A stretch of DNA of 46,348 nucleotides from a virus, in the IMG/VR virus record IMGVR_UViG_3300025085_002003, positions 1 through 46,348 of that record. One strand, given 5' to 3'. A program made the translations under genes and the position numbers. Positions 22,497 to 31,141 of the stretch are shown one piece after another. Under the pieces are notes generated by a model. The model was not told where the DNA came from, ran no database searches, and was given only the letters and a program-made list of their open reading frames with translations. Position 1 is the first letter of the stretch. Every line of letters starts with the position of its first letter.

Positions 22497-23270
22497 TTAA
22501 TCTTTTGGCCAATCACTCATTGAATCAATTGCGTCATAGTTAAATATTTCTGCTGTTGCCCATTCTTTTTCAACACACCACCAACACTTCTTACATGTGA
22601 TTGTAAACTTTTCTGTATCTTCTATCCAGCCTTCACAAGACCTTGTTAATGGAGCCAAAGTGGCAAGTAATCCATATTTCTTATAAAATGCTAAAACGAT
22701 TCTTTTGTCTGTATGAATAAATGGTCGATACTCATGATATCTATCGTTGTCTTGTACTTGTTTTTTAAGCCATTTATCTCTATGTACCCAATCTCTTGCT
22801 GGCGCTCTATACTCCCATATATTCCCCCAAACTGGTTTACCTATTTCTTCATCTGGATTAAGAGTGACGCCATTAAACATTCCGGTGATTTTGTGCTTGG
22901 CGATTAATTCCCATTGTAATTTAGAACCATTATCAATGTAATCTTTTCCTTCTGTCATTTTAATCATATGTTCGCCAAACTTTACATTCGGGAATGCTTC
23001 TTTAACAAAAGCAACTGCTTTTTTAGAACCAATGTGCTGAGTAGGTTTTTCTTCGTGAATACATGTCCATTGATGTATAGTAATGTCTAGGTCATTCTTG
23101 TCGATATGATATGCTAATAGGTACAACAACATTGACGAGTCCATGCCGCCAGACATACCAATTGCTATGTCTTTATGATTTAGATTTAGTTGTATTTCAT
23201 AGTTTTCAGGATGTATTTCATCGAATTTATCTTCACGACCATATATTATTGCTTTGTCATTTATTATCAT
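22497..23270 (-). CDS. PP-loop ATP pyrophosphatase with QueC-like C-terminal Cys cluster (module A)
   Basis: An N-type ATP-PPase. The PP-loop is MSGGMDSS (SGGMDS at residues 40-45), and an ATP-adenine-binding region follows. The C-terminus carries TRSCEGW, 13 residues, then CKKCWWCVEKEWA, that is C-x13-C-x2-C-x2-C, like the zinc site of QueC (7-cyano-7-deazaguanine synthase). QueC adenylates a carboxylate and converts it to a nitrile with ammonia. Here the substrate may differ, because no QueD, QueE or FolE is visible. It overlaps the upstream radical SAM/SPASM gene by 4 nt and is followed by another radical SAM gene. Confidence 0.82.
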   Translation of the reverse strand: MIINDKAIIYGREDKFDEIHPENYEIQLNLNHKDIAIGMSGGMDSSMLLYLLAYHIDKNDLDITIHQWTCIHEEKPTQHIGSKKAVAFVKEAFPNVKFGEHMIKMTEGKDYIDNGSKLQWELIAKHKITGMFNGVTLNPDEEIGKPVWGNIWEYRAPARDWVHRDKWLKKQVQDNDRYHEYRPFIHTDKRIVLAFYKKYGLLATLAPLTRSCEGWIEDTEKFTITCKKCWWCVEKEWATAEIFNYDAIDSMSDWPKD

Positions 23271-24457
23271 CTGTCATTCCTATCTGTAGTTTTCAAGTTC
23301 AATTTAGAACATTTTTCAGTACATACTTTTAATTTTGGGTTAACATTGTCATCATACTTATTAGAGAAACTTTCTTCTAAATCTTTTATAAAAAACACAT
23401 GGTTTATTATATCACTAAATGAATGTGAATGCAAGTTATTCCAATCATTATCATACTTAGATACAAATTTCTCCCAATTCTCTCTGTTGCCTATGTTTTG
23501 TCTTGTTTTATATTGATATGCCGAGTTAATCCAACAACATCTCCATACAGAACCATCATGAGATATTTGATAATTATTCTCTTTTTTCCATTTACAAACA
23601 ATACCAGCACTTTCTCTCGCATTTTCTAAATTATCGAACATATCTAAATTTTTATCTATTTTAATATCTTTGATAATTGATTCTGCTTTGCTTATTTGAG
23701 CATCAATGTCTTTATTACTAATCACTGATAATTCATTGTCTTTGCTTACTTCTTCGTCAAGTTTGCCTGCCTTTTTGCTTAACGCCAAAAAGACTGCTTT
23801 TGATTCTACTCGCTGTATTCTATTTCTTTGAAAGTATTTAAAGCCATGTTGTTCTGATAGTTTCTTTGCTCTTTCCTCGAGTTCTTCATTGAAATCAAAA
23901 GGTATCATTTTCCATACAGCACATCCACCACCACTAATAAATGCTTTTGCATTTTCTATTATCTTAGAATAGTTAGTATCAATTCTATACATATTCTGTG
24001 TTTTGTTATCTACACCATCTAAGTCAAACATTACATGATGTCTTCCTGGTAGATGTTCGTGTAGTATTTCACCTAGTTTCTTCCAAAACTCTGGTGTTTT
24101 ATATGAGCCGTTAGTAGAGATAATAAAATCGTGTATTCCCTTATACTCTGGACTTATAATTCCTAATTCCTCATCACCAAATGGTTCAGTATCGCCTTTT
24201 AGTTTTGATGCTGAATATTCTATCAGTTCTAAGAAGTCAGGATGAAAAGGACTATCGCCAAAACTTCCATCATATGTCAATTGTTTTACATTACCAACAA
24301 TCTCATCAATAAGTCTGTTATGGACATCAACTGACAAGTTTAAGTTCTTGGGTGGACTTGAAAATGTGCCTGTGTCAGTATTCAATACATCATGTCTAAT
24401 ACATCCTGGACATTTTGCTTGACAGTTAGAAGAAACTTCAATAGTTATATTCATCAT
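23267..24457 (-). CDS. Radical SAM/SPASM protein (396 aa)
   Basis: CxxxCxxC is Cys12-Cys16-Cys19 (SSNCQAKCPGCIRHD). Instead of GGE it has a DGSFGDSPFHPD segment, placing it near the CGN-type proteins at 21765, 24783 and 37256. The C-terminal SPASM-like domain has IVCKWKK, then ISHDGSVWRCCWINS, then LKVCTEKC, matching the layout of 24470 and 37256 (C ... G.V..CCW ... CxxKC). The linker around residues 225-290 is Lys/Asp-rich and helical. It precedes the PP-loop ATPase of module A with a 4-nt overlap. Confidence 0.85.
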   Translation of the reverse strand: MMNITIEVSSNCQAKCPGCIRHDVLNTDTGTFSSPPKNLNLSVDVHNRLIDEIVGNVKQLTYDGSFGDSPFHPDFLELIEYSASKLKGDTEPFGDEELGIISPEYKGIHDFIISTNGSYKTPEFWKKLGEILHEHLPGRHHVMFDLDGVDNKTQNMYRIDTNYSKIIENAKAFISGGGCAVWKMIPFDFNEELEERAKKLSEQHGFKYFQRNRIQRVESKAVFLALSKKAGKLDEEVSKDNELSVISNKDIDAQISKAESIIKDIKIDKNLDMFDNLENARESAGIVCKWKKENNYQISHDGSVWRCCWINSAYQYKTRQNIGNRENWEKFVSKYDNDWNNLHSHSFSDIINHVFFIKDLEESFSNKYDDNVNPKLKVCTEKCSKLNLKTTDRNDR

Positions 24458-24469
24458 AGTGGGTTTCTC

Positions 24470-24805
24470 TTATATGTGAACGTCATAATTTTCTTTGACG
24501 CATTTTTCTTTACATACATCTATTTTATGCATGTTATCTTCTATCCATTTAAATATAGGACCATTAATTATTTCTTCCATAGAATAATATTTGATATTGT
24601 GATATTTTTTATCTATACCTGAATCTTTCCACAATCTAATCGTGTGTTTTTGAATACCATACCAACAACACGGATATACATATCCTTTTGCAGAGATATA
24701 TATGTTACCCATAGTCTTGTGAAATTGGTCGCCACCATTTCCTACCTGTGCTTTACACTTAGGCTCTATTGTAATTGTTTTTTTAATTTCTGTCTTTTGT
24801 TGCAT
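24470..24805 (-). CDS. Stand-alone SPASM-like domain protein (111 aa)
   Basis: This ORF carries only the auxiliary-cluster part of a radical SAM/SPASM enzyme: PKCKAQV (Cys17), SAKGYVYPCCWYG (Cys46, Cys47) and DVCKEKCVKEN (Cys98, Cys102). Its start lies inside the end of the radical SAM core gene at 24783, with a 23-nt overlap in another frame and a GGAA before its ATG. In the paralogues at 23267 and 37256 the same domain is fused to the core. It may be a split two-subunit enzyme, a frameshifted gene, or a sequencing error. Fusion would need a +1 shift (or -2) before the TAA of the core gene. Confidence 0.7.
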   Translation of the reverse strand: MQQKTEIKKTITIEPKCKAQVGNGGDQFHKTMGNIYISAKGYVYPCCWYGIQKHTIRLWKDSGIDKKYHNIKYYSMEEIINGPIFKWIEDNMHKIDVCKEKCVKENYDVHI

Positions 24806-25574
24806 TTAAAATTTCCAAATAATTCTTACGAGTTGGTTCCACTCCCGCCTCTTTACACGCCTTTTTAATATGTGGCGGTACATATCGTCCATAATTTTCT
24901 GGTATTTCTATATTTTCTATTTTTTCGTCTTCGCCTCTAACGCTTTGTACAATATGAAATCTGTCGAAGTTTTCACTTTCGGAATAACTTTTAACTTCAT
25001 TCAGTTGATGTTGATTCCAACTGAACACTATAAACTGCCATTTCGCTCTGCCACCAGCAGATATATAAGCACGCCAGTTTTCTCGTAGCCTACTCCACTC
25101 AACATTCTTTCTATATAAATGGTTTGTATCTTCTAATCCATCAATACCCCACACAACCATCAATCGTTCGTTCATACTTGCTGACAACTCTCCAAGTTCT
25201 TTCCAAAATTCGATTGAGCGAATCCCGCCGTTGGTTGCAATATGCATTTTTATATTCGGTGCTAGTGTGTCCATATATTTTATAATTTCTATTATATCTG
25301 GATTAATAACAGGTTCATCAACATTGCCACAATAATGTATATCATCTAAATGTTTCCAACGACCCTTTACAAACGTTTCTTTAATTTCTTTTAAAGATAT
25401 GTAAGTATCATTAAGAGATAAATCAAAAGATGTATTACCTTCCCATCTATCTTTGGGCTTAGTGTCACTTAACTCTTTTAGATGGTGTCTTTCACATTGA
25501 GGACATGCGGCATTACAATAGTTTGTAAGTTCTATTTGTATTCTGCCAATGTCTGATTCCTGTGCCCAAGTCAT
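24783..25574 (-). CDS. Radical SAM core protein (263 aa), split from its SPASM domain
   Basis: CxxxCxxC is Cys20-Cys24-Cys27 (NYCNAACPQCERH). The GGE position is YCGNVDEPVINPD, as in its close paralogue at 21765. The ORF ends in ILNATKDRN just before the region where the fused homologues continue into SPASM; that domain is encoded by the overlapping ORF at 24470. It starts at the last nucleotide of the PP-loop ATPase stop (1-nt overlap), forming module B. The first 20 residues (DIGRIQIELTNYC) match the strand before the cluster in 21765 and 37256. Confidence 0.85.
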   Translation of the reverse strand: MTWAQESDIGRIQIELTNYCNAACPQCERHHLKELSDTKPKDRWEGNTSFDLSLNDTYISLKEIKETFVKGRWKHLDDIHYCGNVDEPVINPDIIEIIKYMDTLAPNIKMHIATNGGIRSIEFWKELGELSASMNERLMVVWGIDGLEDTNHLYRKNVEWSRLRENWRAYISAGGRAKWQFIVFSWNQHQLNEVKSYSESENFDRFHIVQSVRGEDEKIENIEIPENYGRYVPPHIKKACKEAGVEPTRKNYLEILNATKDRN

Positions 25575-26209
25575 TAGATAATCCTACCAAACCCATACCA
25601 ACGTTCTAAACAAAAAAAGCACGTTTCACAATGAATAGGATATCCATCTTCATCTTCTCCACTGGGAGATTCGCACGAACAAGTATTAGGATATAGTTCA
25701 TCTAGTACGTTTTCTTCTTTATAAACCATAGCCACATCTCTTTTAGACAATAGGGCAAATGGAGCACCCTTTCTAGCAGATGATACAGGCAATAAGTCTC
25801 GTTCTTTATCTCTTTTATCTATATGAAACTTGACTTCTTCCAAATTTAAATTATGATTATGTTCAAAATATTCTAACATATCATCTATAGGTGGATTGGA
25901 TGATATTCCCGAATATATATCTTCTACTTTATATTCGTTACGAAGAATGTCAGCCATATCTTCCTGACCAGTGACATAGCCTTCATCGCTATGTTCAATA
26001 AAATTAGTTATATGTTTGACTGGTCTAACTCCTGTCAATTCGTATACTATTTCTACAACACGTTTTGCTAACATTGGATAATATGGTTTTTCATCAGTTC
26101 CCAATGTAAGAATGTATATCTCTGCATCGGGAAATTCCTTACACAATTTATAATAGACAATTGCCGAATCAGCACCGCCTGATAACTTCATTCCTATTTT
26201 CTTTTTCAT
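25574..26209 (-). CDS. PP-loop ATP pyrophosphatase with QueC-like Cys cluster (module B)
   Basis: PP-loop SGGADS is at residues 10-15, right at the N-terminus, so this is the shortest of the four (211 residues). The C-terminal cluster is NTCSCESPSG..., then HCETCFFCLERWYGFGR, with CxxCxxC as in QueC. The central region keeps SSNPPIDD, which lines up with the NPP/NPD segment of the other three. It overlaps the upstream radical SAM gene by 4 nt (ATGA) and the downstream one by 1 nt. It probably activates a carboxylate or carbonyl with ATP; the substrate is unknown. Confidence 0.82.
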   Translation of the reverse strand: MKKKIGMKLSGGADSAIVYYKLCKEFPDAEIYILTLGTDEKPYYPMLAKRVVEIVYELTGVRPVKHITNFIEHSDEGYVTGQEDMADILRNEYKVEDIYSGISSNPPIDDMLEYFEHNHNLNLEEVKFHIDKRDKERDLLPVSSARKGAPFALLSKRDVAMVYKEENVLDELYPNTCSCESPSGEDEDGYPIHCETCFFCLERWYGFGRII

Positions 26210-27375
26210 ATGTTCTCCTTTATGATTTGTAGTGCTTCTTTATTGACTTCTTCAAATTTGGTATCTGTATGTGTATCAAGTAATTCTATATGTTTTAATG
26301 TTCGGTCTAATTCAGGTGCTATATCGATATCAGCCATCAATATATCATCTATCTTTTTATTGCCAGTCAAATGTTTCATACGAACATCTTTCGGTAATTG
26401 GTAAATGCTAAGATAATCTGGAGTAGTTAGTAGATGATATCCCGTTTCTATTCCTATATCACTAAAATACGTTGTTAATTCTTTCATTTTATTAAAGTTT
26501 AATATACTTATAACAGAATTTGTCATAAGATGGCGTATTTCTCCTGCATCCTTGTGTTTCTTATATTGGCGCATATTACTATCAATAGTTTTCCAATCAA
26601 CTCCCCAACGAATACATTCTGCTAGTTCTTCTATTGCATCAATACTAAATGTTATCACAAGATTTGGAAATTTTAATAACTTATCTAGTATTGCTTTCTT
26701 CGGGTATACACTTCCATTTGTTACTATCATCAGTTCAAACTTATCAGGTTCTATAACTTCTCGGTCAAGTTTATCCAAAAACCACTCGAAGTGTTTAGAA
26801 TAAAATGGTTCGCCACCTTCTATTTTGATAAATCTAAGATGACTCAAATCAGTGTTATCTAATACATGCTTCATTTGTTCTTGGTAATTACGATACTTAG
26901 TGTTCGTCATGTCTGCATCACTTACCATATTATACAGATTAAGTTCTTTAACTAATTCTTTTTTAGAACCCCATTTACTACTTTGTCCAGGATTACACAT
27001 TCTGCACATCATATTACAGGTAAAATCTAATGCTATTTCTAAATCTTGTATTGCACCTTTAACATGTAAATCTCTTCGTGAAAAGAGGTCGTTTGTTTCT
27101 ACTCGTCTGCTACGAAAACCTTCCCTTTCTTCTACTTTGCATTCTACACATATTTTAGGAAACTCACCCGATGCCAATTCATTCTGTAACTCTATGTATG
27201 GTTTTTTCTTATGTAATTCATCTAATGTTTCTACATCAAAAATTGTTGGAAGTTTACTCCATTCATCATCTTGTGGATTATTTTGCCAACTTTCAGTACG
27301 GGCACGACAGCACGGTCTCAAATTTCCATTAGTATCAACTAAGGCGACTCCACTGTGTGTATGAGTACAAAACAT
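26206..27375 (-). CDS. Radical SAM protein with N-terminal permuted auxiliary Cys motif (389 aa)
   Basis: Auxiliary cysteines precede the radical SAM core: Cys3, Cys22-Cys23 in GNLRPCCRAR, and Cys76/Cys79 in CVECKVEEREGFRSRR. The core CxxxCxxC is Cys120-Cys124-Cys127 (FTCNMMCRMCNPGQSS), followed by IEGGEPFYSKHF. Three other proteins here (27375, 32966, 35685) have the same order, though this one lacks the PW after the first Cys. NCBI names similar proteins twitch-domain radical SAM, as I recall. It shares a TAATG junction with the upstream gene and an ATGA with the PP-loop gene downstream. Confidence 0.85.
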   Translation of the reverse strand: MFCTHTHSGVALVDTNGNLRPCCRARTESWQNNPQDDEWSKLPTIFDVETLDELHKKKPYIELQNELASGEFPKICVECKVEEREGFRSRRVETNDLFSRRDLHVKGAIQDLEIALDFTCNMMCRMCNPGQSSKWGSKKELVKELNLYNMVSDADMTNTKYRNYQEQMKHVLDNTDLSHLRFIKIEGGEPFYSKHFEWFLDKLDREVIEPDKFELMIVTNGSVYPKKAILDKLLKFPNLVITFSIDAIEELAECIRWGVDWKTIDSNMRQYKKHKDAGEIRHLMTNSVISILNFNKMKELTTYFSDIGIETGYHLLTTPDYLSIYQLPKDVRMKHLTGNKKIDDILMADIDIAPELDRTLKHIELLDTHTDTKFEEVNKEALQIIKENI

Positions 27376-28427
27376 TATTTACTATCCTTCATTATATCTT
27401 TAAATCGTGGATGAATATCTTCTATATTCGTATTTCTTAACTTATCGTAGTATCTAGTAGTCTTTTTAAATTCTCTAAATACCATCTCATCATACTCGTG
27501 AGTATTTATAATCGCAATTGCTTGGTCACATTTGCTATCATTTTTCTTATCAAGCCACTCACAAACTATTTCCCGATACTTAGGTTTCAATGCTCTTAGT
27601 GAAAATCCTACTGGATTATCTAACAAATATTGTTCTAATTCAATATCACTATCAATAAAATAATCAAACCATGAGTCTATTATAGCATAATTATACATCT
27701 GTGCAGTCATATGTAATGACATTCTATCACCAAATTCTCTTTCATAGATATCTAAATTGTTTGATATCTCTTCCCATTTACTTAACGTTCGTATATAATC
27801 TTGGGTGATTCCTGCGCCGTCAACAGACAGTTGAAGATAAATGTTGTCAAATTTTTTCAATAAATCAAACCATTTCTTTGATACGTTCGTTGCATTGGTT
27901 GTTACATCAATCTCAACATCGCTATTAATCTTAGATAGTTTGTCTAAAAATTCCCTACACTTCACATCAACTGATGGTTCACCACCTAGAATTTTTATTC
28001 GCACCAGTTTATCCAACTCAAGTTTATTGACATCTTCTGTGTCTAAAACATTTATTATTATGTTTTGTTCTTTTGCTATCAACGATGATGATTCAGCGTT
28101 ACACATTCTACACATTAAGTTACAAGAATTACTTGGTCTATAATCTAATAATTGTACTCCGGCAGACATATCATATTCTTCGTACGATTGTCTAGAGGAC
28201 CGTACTCCCGATTCTTCAACACCAATACATTCAGAACATGTTTTACTAACGTCACCGCCATACATTCTTTTTTTAATATCTTCCAATGTTTTAGATGAAT
28301 TGAACGCATCTATATTACCATAAAAATAATCTCCTCTCCACTCACAGCACGGTGCTATTCCCAGTGTTCCATGGTAATGTAGATTGACCCAAGGGGCTTT
28401 ACAAAATGGTTTAGCAGTGGTCGACAT
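27375..28427 (-). CDS. Radical SAM protein with N-terminal permuted auxiliary Cys motif (350 aa)
   Basis: With the start at 28427 (MSTTAKPFCKAPW) the layout is Cys9-Ala-Pro-Trp, Cys27-Cys28 in LGIAPCCEW, Cys64/Cys67 in CSECIGVEESGVRSSRQ, then the radical SAM Cys102-Cys106-Cys109 (NSCNLMCRMCNAESSS) and IKILGGEPSVD. Longer in-frame extensions to 28499 lie within the PP-loop gene and are unlikely to be used. The ATG lies inside the end of the PP-loop gene at 28411 (17-nt overlap), forming module C. Substrate unknown. Confidence 0.85.
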   Translation of the reverse strand: MSTTAKPFCKAPWVNLHYHGTLGIAPCCEWRGDYFYGNIDAFNSSKTLEDIKKRMYGGDVSKTCSECIGVEESGVRSSRQSYEEYDMSAGVQLLDYRPSNSCNLMCRMCNAESSSLIAKEQNIIINVLDTEDVNKLELDKLVRIKILGGEPSVDVKCREFLDKLSKINSDVEIDVTTNATNVSKKWFDLLKKFDNIYLQLSVDGAGITQDYIRTLSKWEEISNNLDIYEREFGDRMSLHMTAQMYNYAIIDSWFDYFIDSDIELEQYLLDNPVGFSLRALKPKYREIVCEWLDKKNDSKCDQAIAIINTHEYDEMVFREFKKTTRYYDKLRNTNIEDIHPRFKDIMKDSK

Positions 28428-29202
28428 TATTTTCATCCATTGCCCAATGACGTTCTTGGCACCAAAAACAATAACCACAATCATCTGGACGTTCACCATT
28501 CCAATAAGCAGGTGATTTTACATCACCGCCTTCACAAGACCTAGTAGTATACAATAAATCTAATATGTTATTATCTTTGTATTGTTTTATAACCCATGAT
28601 TTGTCTATATAGAAGAAAGGATTAGTTTCTTTTTCCATAGGGTCTAACAAATCAAGTTTAATAATTTCTGTTCTATCTCTAACGGACATTCCGCCTTCTA
28701 CTTTTGCTGACCGTGGTGGGTTCAATGTTGTTGCATTGTATCTCATATCAATATTATAATCAGACATTATCATATCTCTAAACCCATCAACACATATACA
28801 CTCGCCAGTTCTATGTCCATAGTATTCTATGATTTTTGGGTCTACATCTTTTAGTTCAGCCATCTCTAATAGTGGTGGTATAAAATTTGTATGTCTTACT
28901 ACTGTTGTTGGATTACTCATACTACGTAGCCACTCAAAGACATTTTCTGCTATCATTTTTTGCCATGGTCTAGTATTCCAAAGTCGTCTATGTGTTATTA
29001 AATGAACAGTACACTTTTGTTTTCTTCTATTCAATTCACTAATAAGTAGATATGATAGGAGTGCCGAATCAGCACCACCCGATAGGTCAACTGAAATGTT
29101 ACTATGTGAATAATCTAAATGAATGGGTAGACCATCTACAACAAACATATTATCAGTAGTGTCGTATTGTTTTACTATATCTTTCATATCAAAATAACTC
29201 AT
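28411..29202 (-). CDS. PP-loop ATP pyrophosphatase with QueC-like Cys cluster (module C)
   Basis: PP-loop SGGADS at residues 41-46 (ISVDLSGGADSALLSY). The C-terminal cluster is TTRSCEGGDV, then DDCGYCFWCQERHWA, again C ... CxxCxxC with the ER.WA end shared by the set. The central YNATTLNPPRSAKVEGG lines up with the NPP segments of its paralogues. At 263 residues it has the same N-terminal extension as the module A copy. It starts immediately after the stop of the radical SAM gene at 29203 and overlaps the following radical SAM gene by 17 nt. Confidence 0.83.
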   Translation of the reverse strand: MSYFDMKDIVKQYDTTDNMFVVDGLPIHLDYSHSNISVDLSGGADSALLSYLLISELNRRKQKCTVHLITHRRLWNTRPWQKMIAENVFEWLRSMSNPTTVVRHTNFIPPLLEMAELKDVDPKIIEYYGHRTGECICVDGFRDMIMSDYNIDMRYNATTLNPPRSAKVEGGMSVRDRTEIIKLDLLDPMEKETNPFFYIDKSWVIKQYKDNNILDLLYTTRSCEGGDVKSPAYWNGERPDDCGYCFWCQERHWAMDENNVDHC

Positions 29203-30405
29203 TTAAATCTCCTTAAACAATCTAATTACAGTTTTATCTTTACTAATATCCTTTACGCCATCTTGAAATACTGGCTCAAGATACTGAGTACGACTATCGA
29301 AAATCTCTTTAGCATCTTCGTCATTTAATGCTTTAGGACTACATAGTCCACATCCGCAGTGTGTCTTTGGACATCTAATCACAGGCATTTTTCCGCTACG
29401 CAATGTTGTACGCAACTTATCAATTATTGGAGCAAAGTCACTTGCTTTACCAATCGGACCAATTTGTCCATCCATGTTAACTTGGCAAGTCTGATGATGC
29501 CACACACCATCTAGTTCGCTATTAATAAAAAGAAAATCCCAGTTAACCATACAGTTCCATCCTTTAAAATTAGTTGATGGTACTCTAAAACTTTTAGTCC
29601 ATTCATCATCAACTTTGACACTTAAACATTTGCCATTGCAACAAGGTCTGCCAATAGTCTCAAGTGATGTTTTTGCTTTGGGTTTTTCTGTGGTTATCAT
29701 ATGCACCACACCAGAAGGTGCTTTTGGTTTTGGTTTAGGTTTCGGCTTCTGTGTCCATTGGTTTTTAAAATACTCTAATTGTTTTTCTGTATACTCGTGT
29801 GCTGTTCCATCTAACAAATCAGATTTGTTGGTGCTATCACCAATAGGTCTACTAGTGTATGTTATGCCTAACTCGTCAAACCATTCTGCTAACTCAATAC
29901 ATTCGTCAAAGTAATCTTTATGGAACATATGATTGATTCTAAAATTATAACCACTCTCATGCATTAATTTTATATTTGCTATTACTAATTTCTTTTGTTC
30001 TGGTGTACCTTCTGCGTGATAACTTAATGTAGTACTGTTTACACAGTCCATTATTTCTCTGCATTTTTTCTCTGAATAACATCCATTTGTTGTAATGTTA
30101 GACCTTATAAATGGATATGTTTCTTTAGCATATCTCACAAACTCAAAGAACGCAGGATGTATTGTTGGTTCGCCACCTGTGTATGCAATGTCTAATTTAA
30201 GAGGCTCTTTTCTATATAAGTCCATTAACTGTGAATATTTGACAATACCATCTAAAGTGTGTTTAAGTTTATCAATCTCAACTAGAGGACTAGTTTTATT
30301 ACTATGATGTGGACCGCAATAACTACACGCATAAGTGCATCTGCGACCTAAGTCCCATACTACACTAAAATCTTCTTTGCGTGTGTGATTAATTCCGGTG
30401 AACAT
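29203..30405 (-). CDS. Radical SAM protein with C-terminal Cys-rich tail (400 aa)
   Basis: CxxxCxxC is Cys23-Cys27-Cys30 (LGRRCTYACSYCGPHHS), with IAYTGGEPTIHPAFF after it. The C-terminal half holds GRPCCNGKCLSV, NCMVNW, and a dense RCPKTHCGCGLCSP cluster that could bind an auxiliary Fe-S cluster. A Lys-Pro repeat (KPKPKPKPKAP) lies near residue 225. I chose the ATG at 30405, which has an AGGAAG ribosome binding site after the upstream stop; a longer ORF to 30462 overlaps that gene. Architecture is like 18999. Substrate unknown. Confidence 0.85.
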   Translation of the reverse strand: MFTGINHTRKEDFSVVWDLGRRCTYACSYCGPHHSNKTSPLVEIDKLKHTLDGIVKYSQLMDLYRKEPLKLDIAYTGGEPTIHPAFFEFVRYAKETYPFIRSNITTNGCYSEKKCREIMDCVNSTTLSYHAEGTPEQKKLVIANIKLMHESGYNFRINHMFHKDYFDECIELAEWFDELGITYTSRPIGDSTNKSDLLDGTAHEYTEKQLEYFKNQWTQKPKPKPKPKAPSGVVHMITTEKPKAKTSLETIGRPCCNGKCLSVKVDDEWTKSFRVPSTNFKGWNCMVNWDFLFINSELDGVWHHQTCQVNMDGQIGPIGKASDFAPIIDKLRTTLRSGKMPVIRCPKTHCGCGLCSPKALNDEDAKEIFDSRTQYLEPVFQDGVKDISKDKTVIRLFKEI

Positions 30406-30421
30406 TATTTTCTTCCTAACT

Positions 30422-31141
30422 CTAAGTTGAATTCCTCGGGACATCAATACTTCCAAAACCAACTATTGATTCTTTATATTCCCCTTTGTTTTCTTTAATT
30501 GTTTTTGCTTTAGTGAACCAGTTTGATGAATGCCATCTTCTTGTATCAAAAACTAACATTGTACTCTTGTCCCATTTATAATCTGAATGCCATCTTAAAT
30601 CTCCATAGGTATCAAAGTATTCTGTGCCACGTGGGTGATGGTCCATAACTCTTTTGTCCCACATAGGAAACTCTTGTTTGTATTCAAAAATTTCTTTATT
30701 ATCTTGATAAACCATATTGCCTTTATGAAACATCATTTTTCGTGGAATATCTGTTATTTTATCATAATTCACAGTGTATGGATGTCGATAGCAATCCCAA
30801 GCCAATGGAATTATACATCCCACAATAACTTGACAATCACTAATGTCATCCCATGGTACAGTTGCGTAATCAGTATGTAAGTTAGCAGGTTCACCTGAAT
30901 GATGAAACTCAAACAACCAGTCAAAGTGATGACCCATTAGTGTATTCAATTCATCCATTAATAATTTATTGTCTGCATCAGTCATTGGTGCAAAATAATT
31001 ATTCTTTTTTAATCCTGACTTCTTTTTTACATCCGAATTTCTAAAATCGTTAATCTTATTTTTAAAAATATCTATACTCGATATTGTAGGATGAGTTCCA
31101 TATGGTATGTTATATGAATCTATGTTTACTCCACTTTCCAT
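30422..31141 (-). CDS. 2OG-Fe(II) oxygenase-like protein (239 aa)
   Basis: A likely double-stranded beta-helix oxygenase. An HxD metal motif is seen in NLHTDYATVPWD (His89, Asp91), and a distal His204 in LVFDTRRWHSSNWF fits the third ligand. The Arg residues beside the distal His could bind 2-oxoglutarate. The central region is rich in His and Trp. The gene overlaps the PLP gene upstream by 16 nt. It may hydroxylate the product of the neighbouring PLP and radical SAM enzymes. The family call rests on motif spacing only. Confidence 0.65.
   Translation of the reverse strand: MESGVNIDSYNIPYGTHPTISSIDIFKNKINDFRNSDVKKKSGLKKNNYFAPMTDADNKLLMDELNTLMGHHFDWLFEFHHSGEPANLHTDYATVPWDDISDCQVIVGCIIPLAWDCYRHPYTVNYDKITDIPRKMMFHKGNMVYQDNKEIFEYKQEFPMWDKRVMDHHPRGTEYFDTYGDLRWHSDYKWDKSTMLVFDTRRWHSSNWFTKAKTIKENKGEYKESIVGFGSIDVPRNST

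Noticed and set aside
24770-24805. Programmed -1 frameshift joining the radical SAM core to SPASM
   Set aside because: The A-rich slippery-like tract lies after the TAA of the core frame, and joining needs +1 (or -2), so a classical -1 site does not explain it.
27500-27512. TATAAATA-like words on the minus strand within coding regions (also near 40727)
   Set aside because: They are inside genes, lack the TTAGA extension and are expected by chance in AT-rich DNA.
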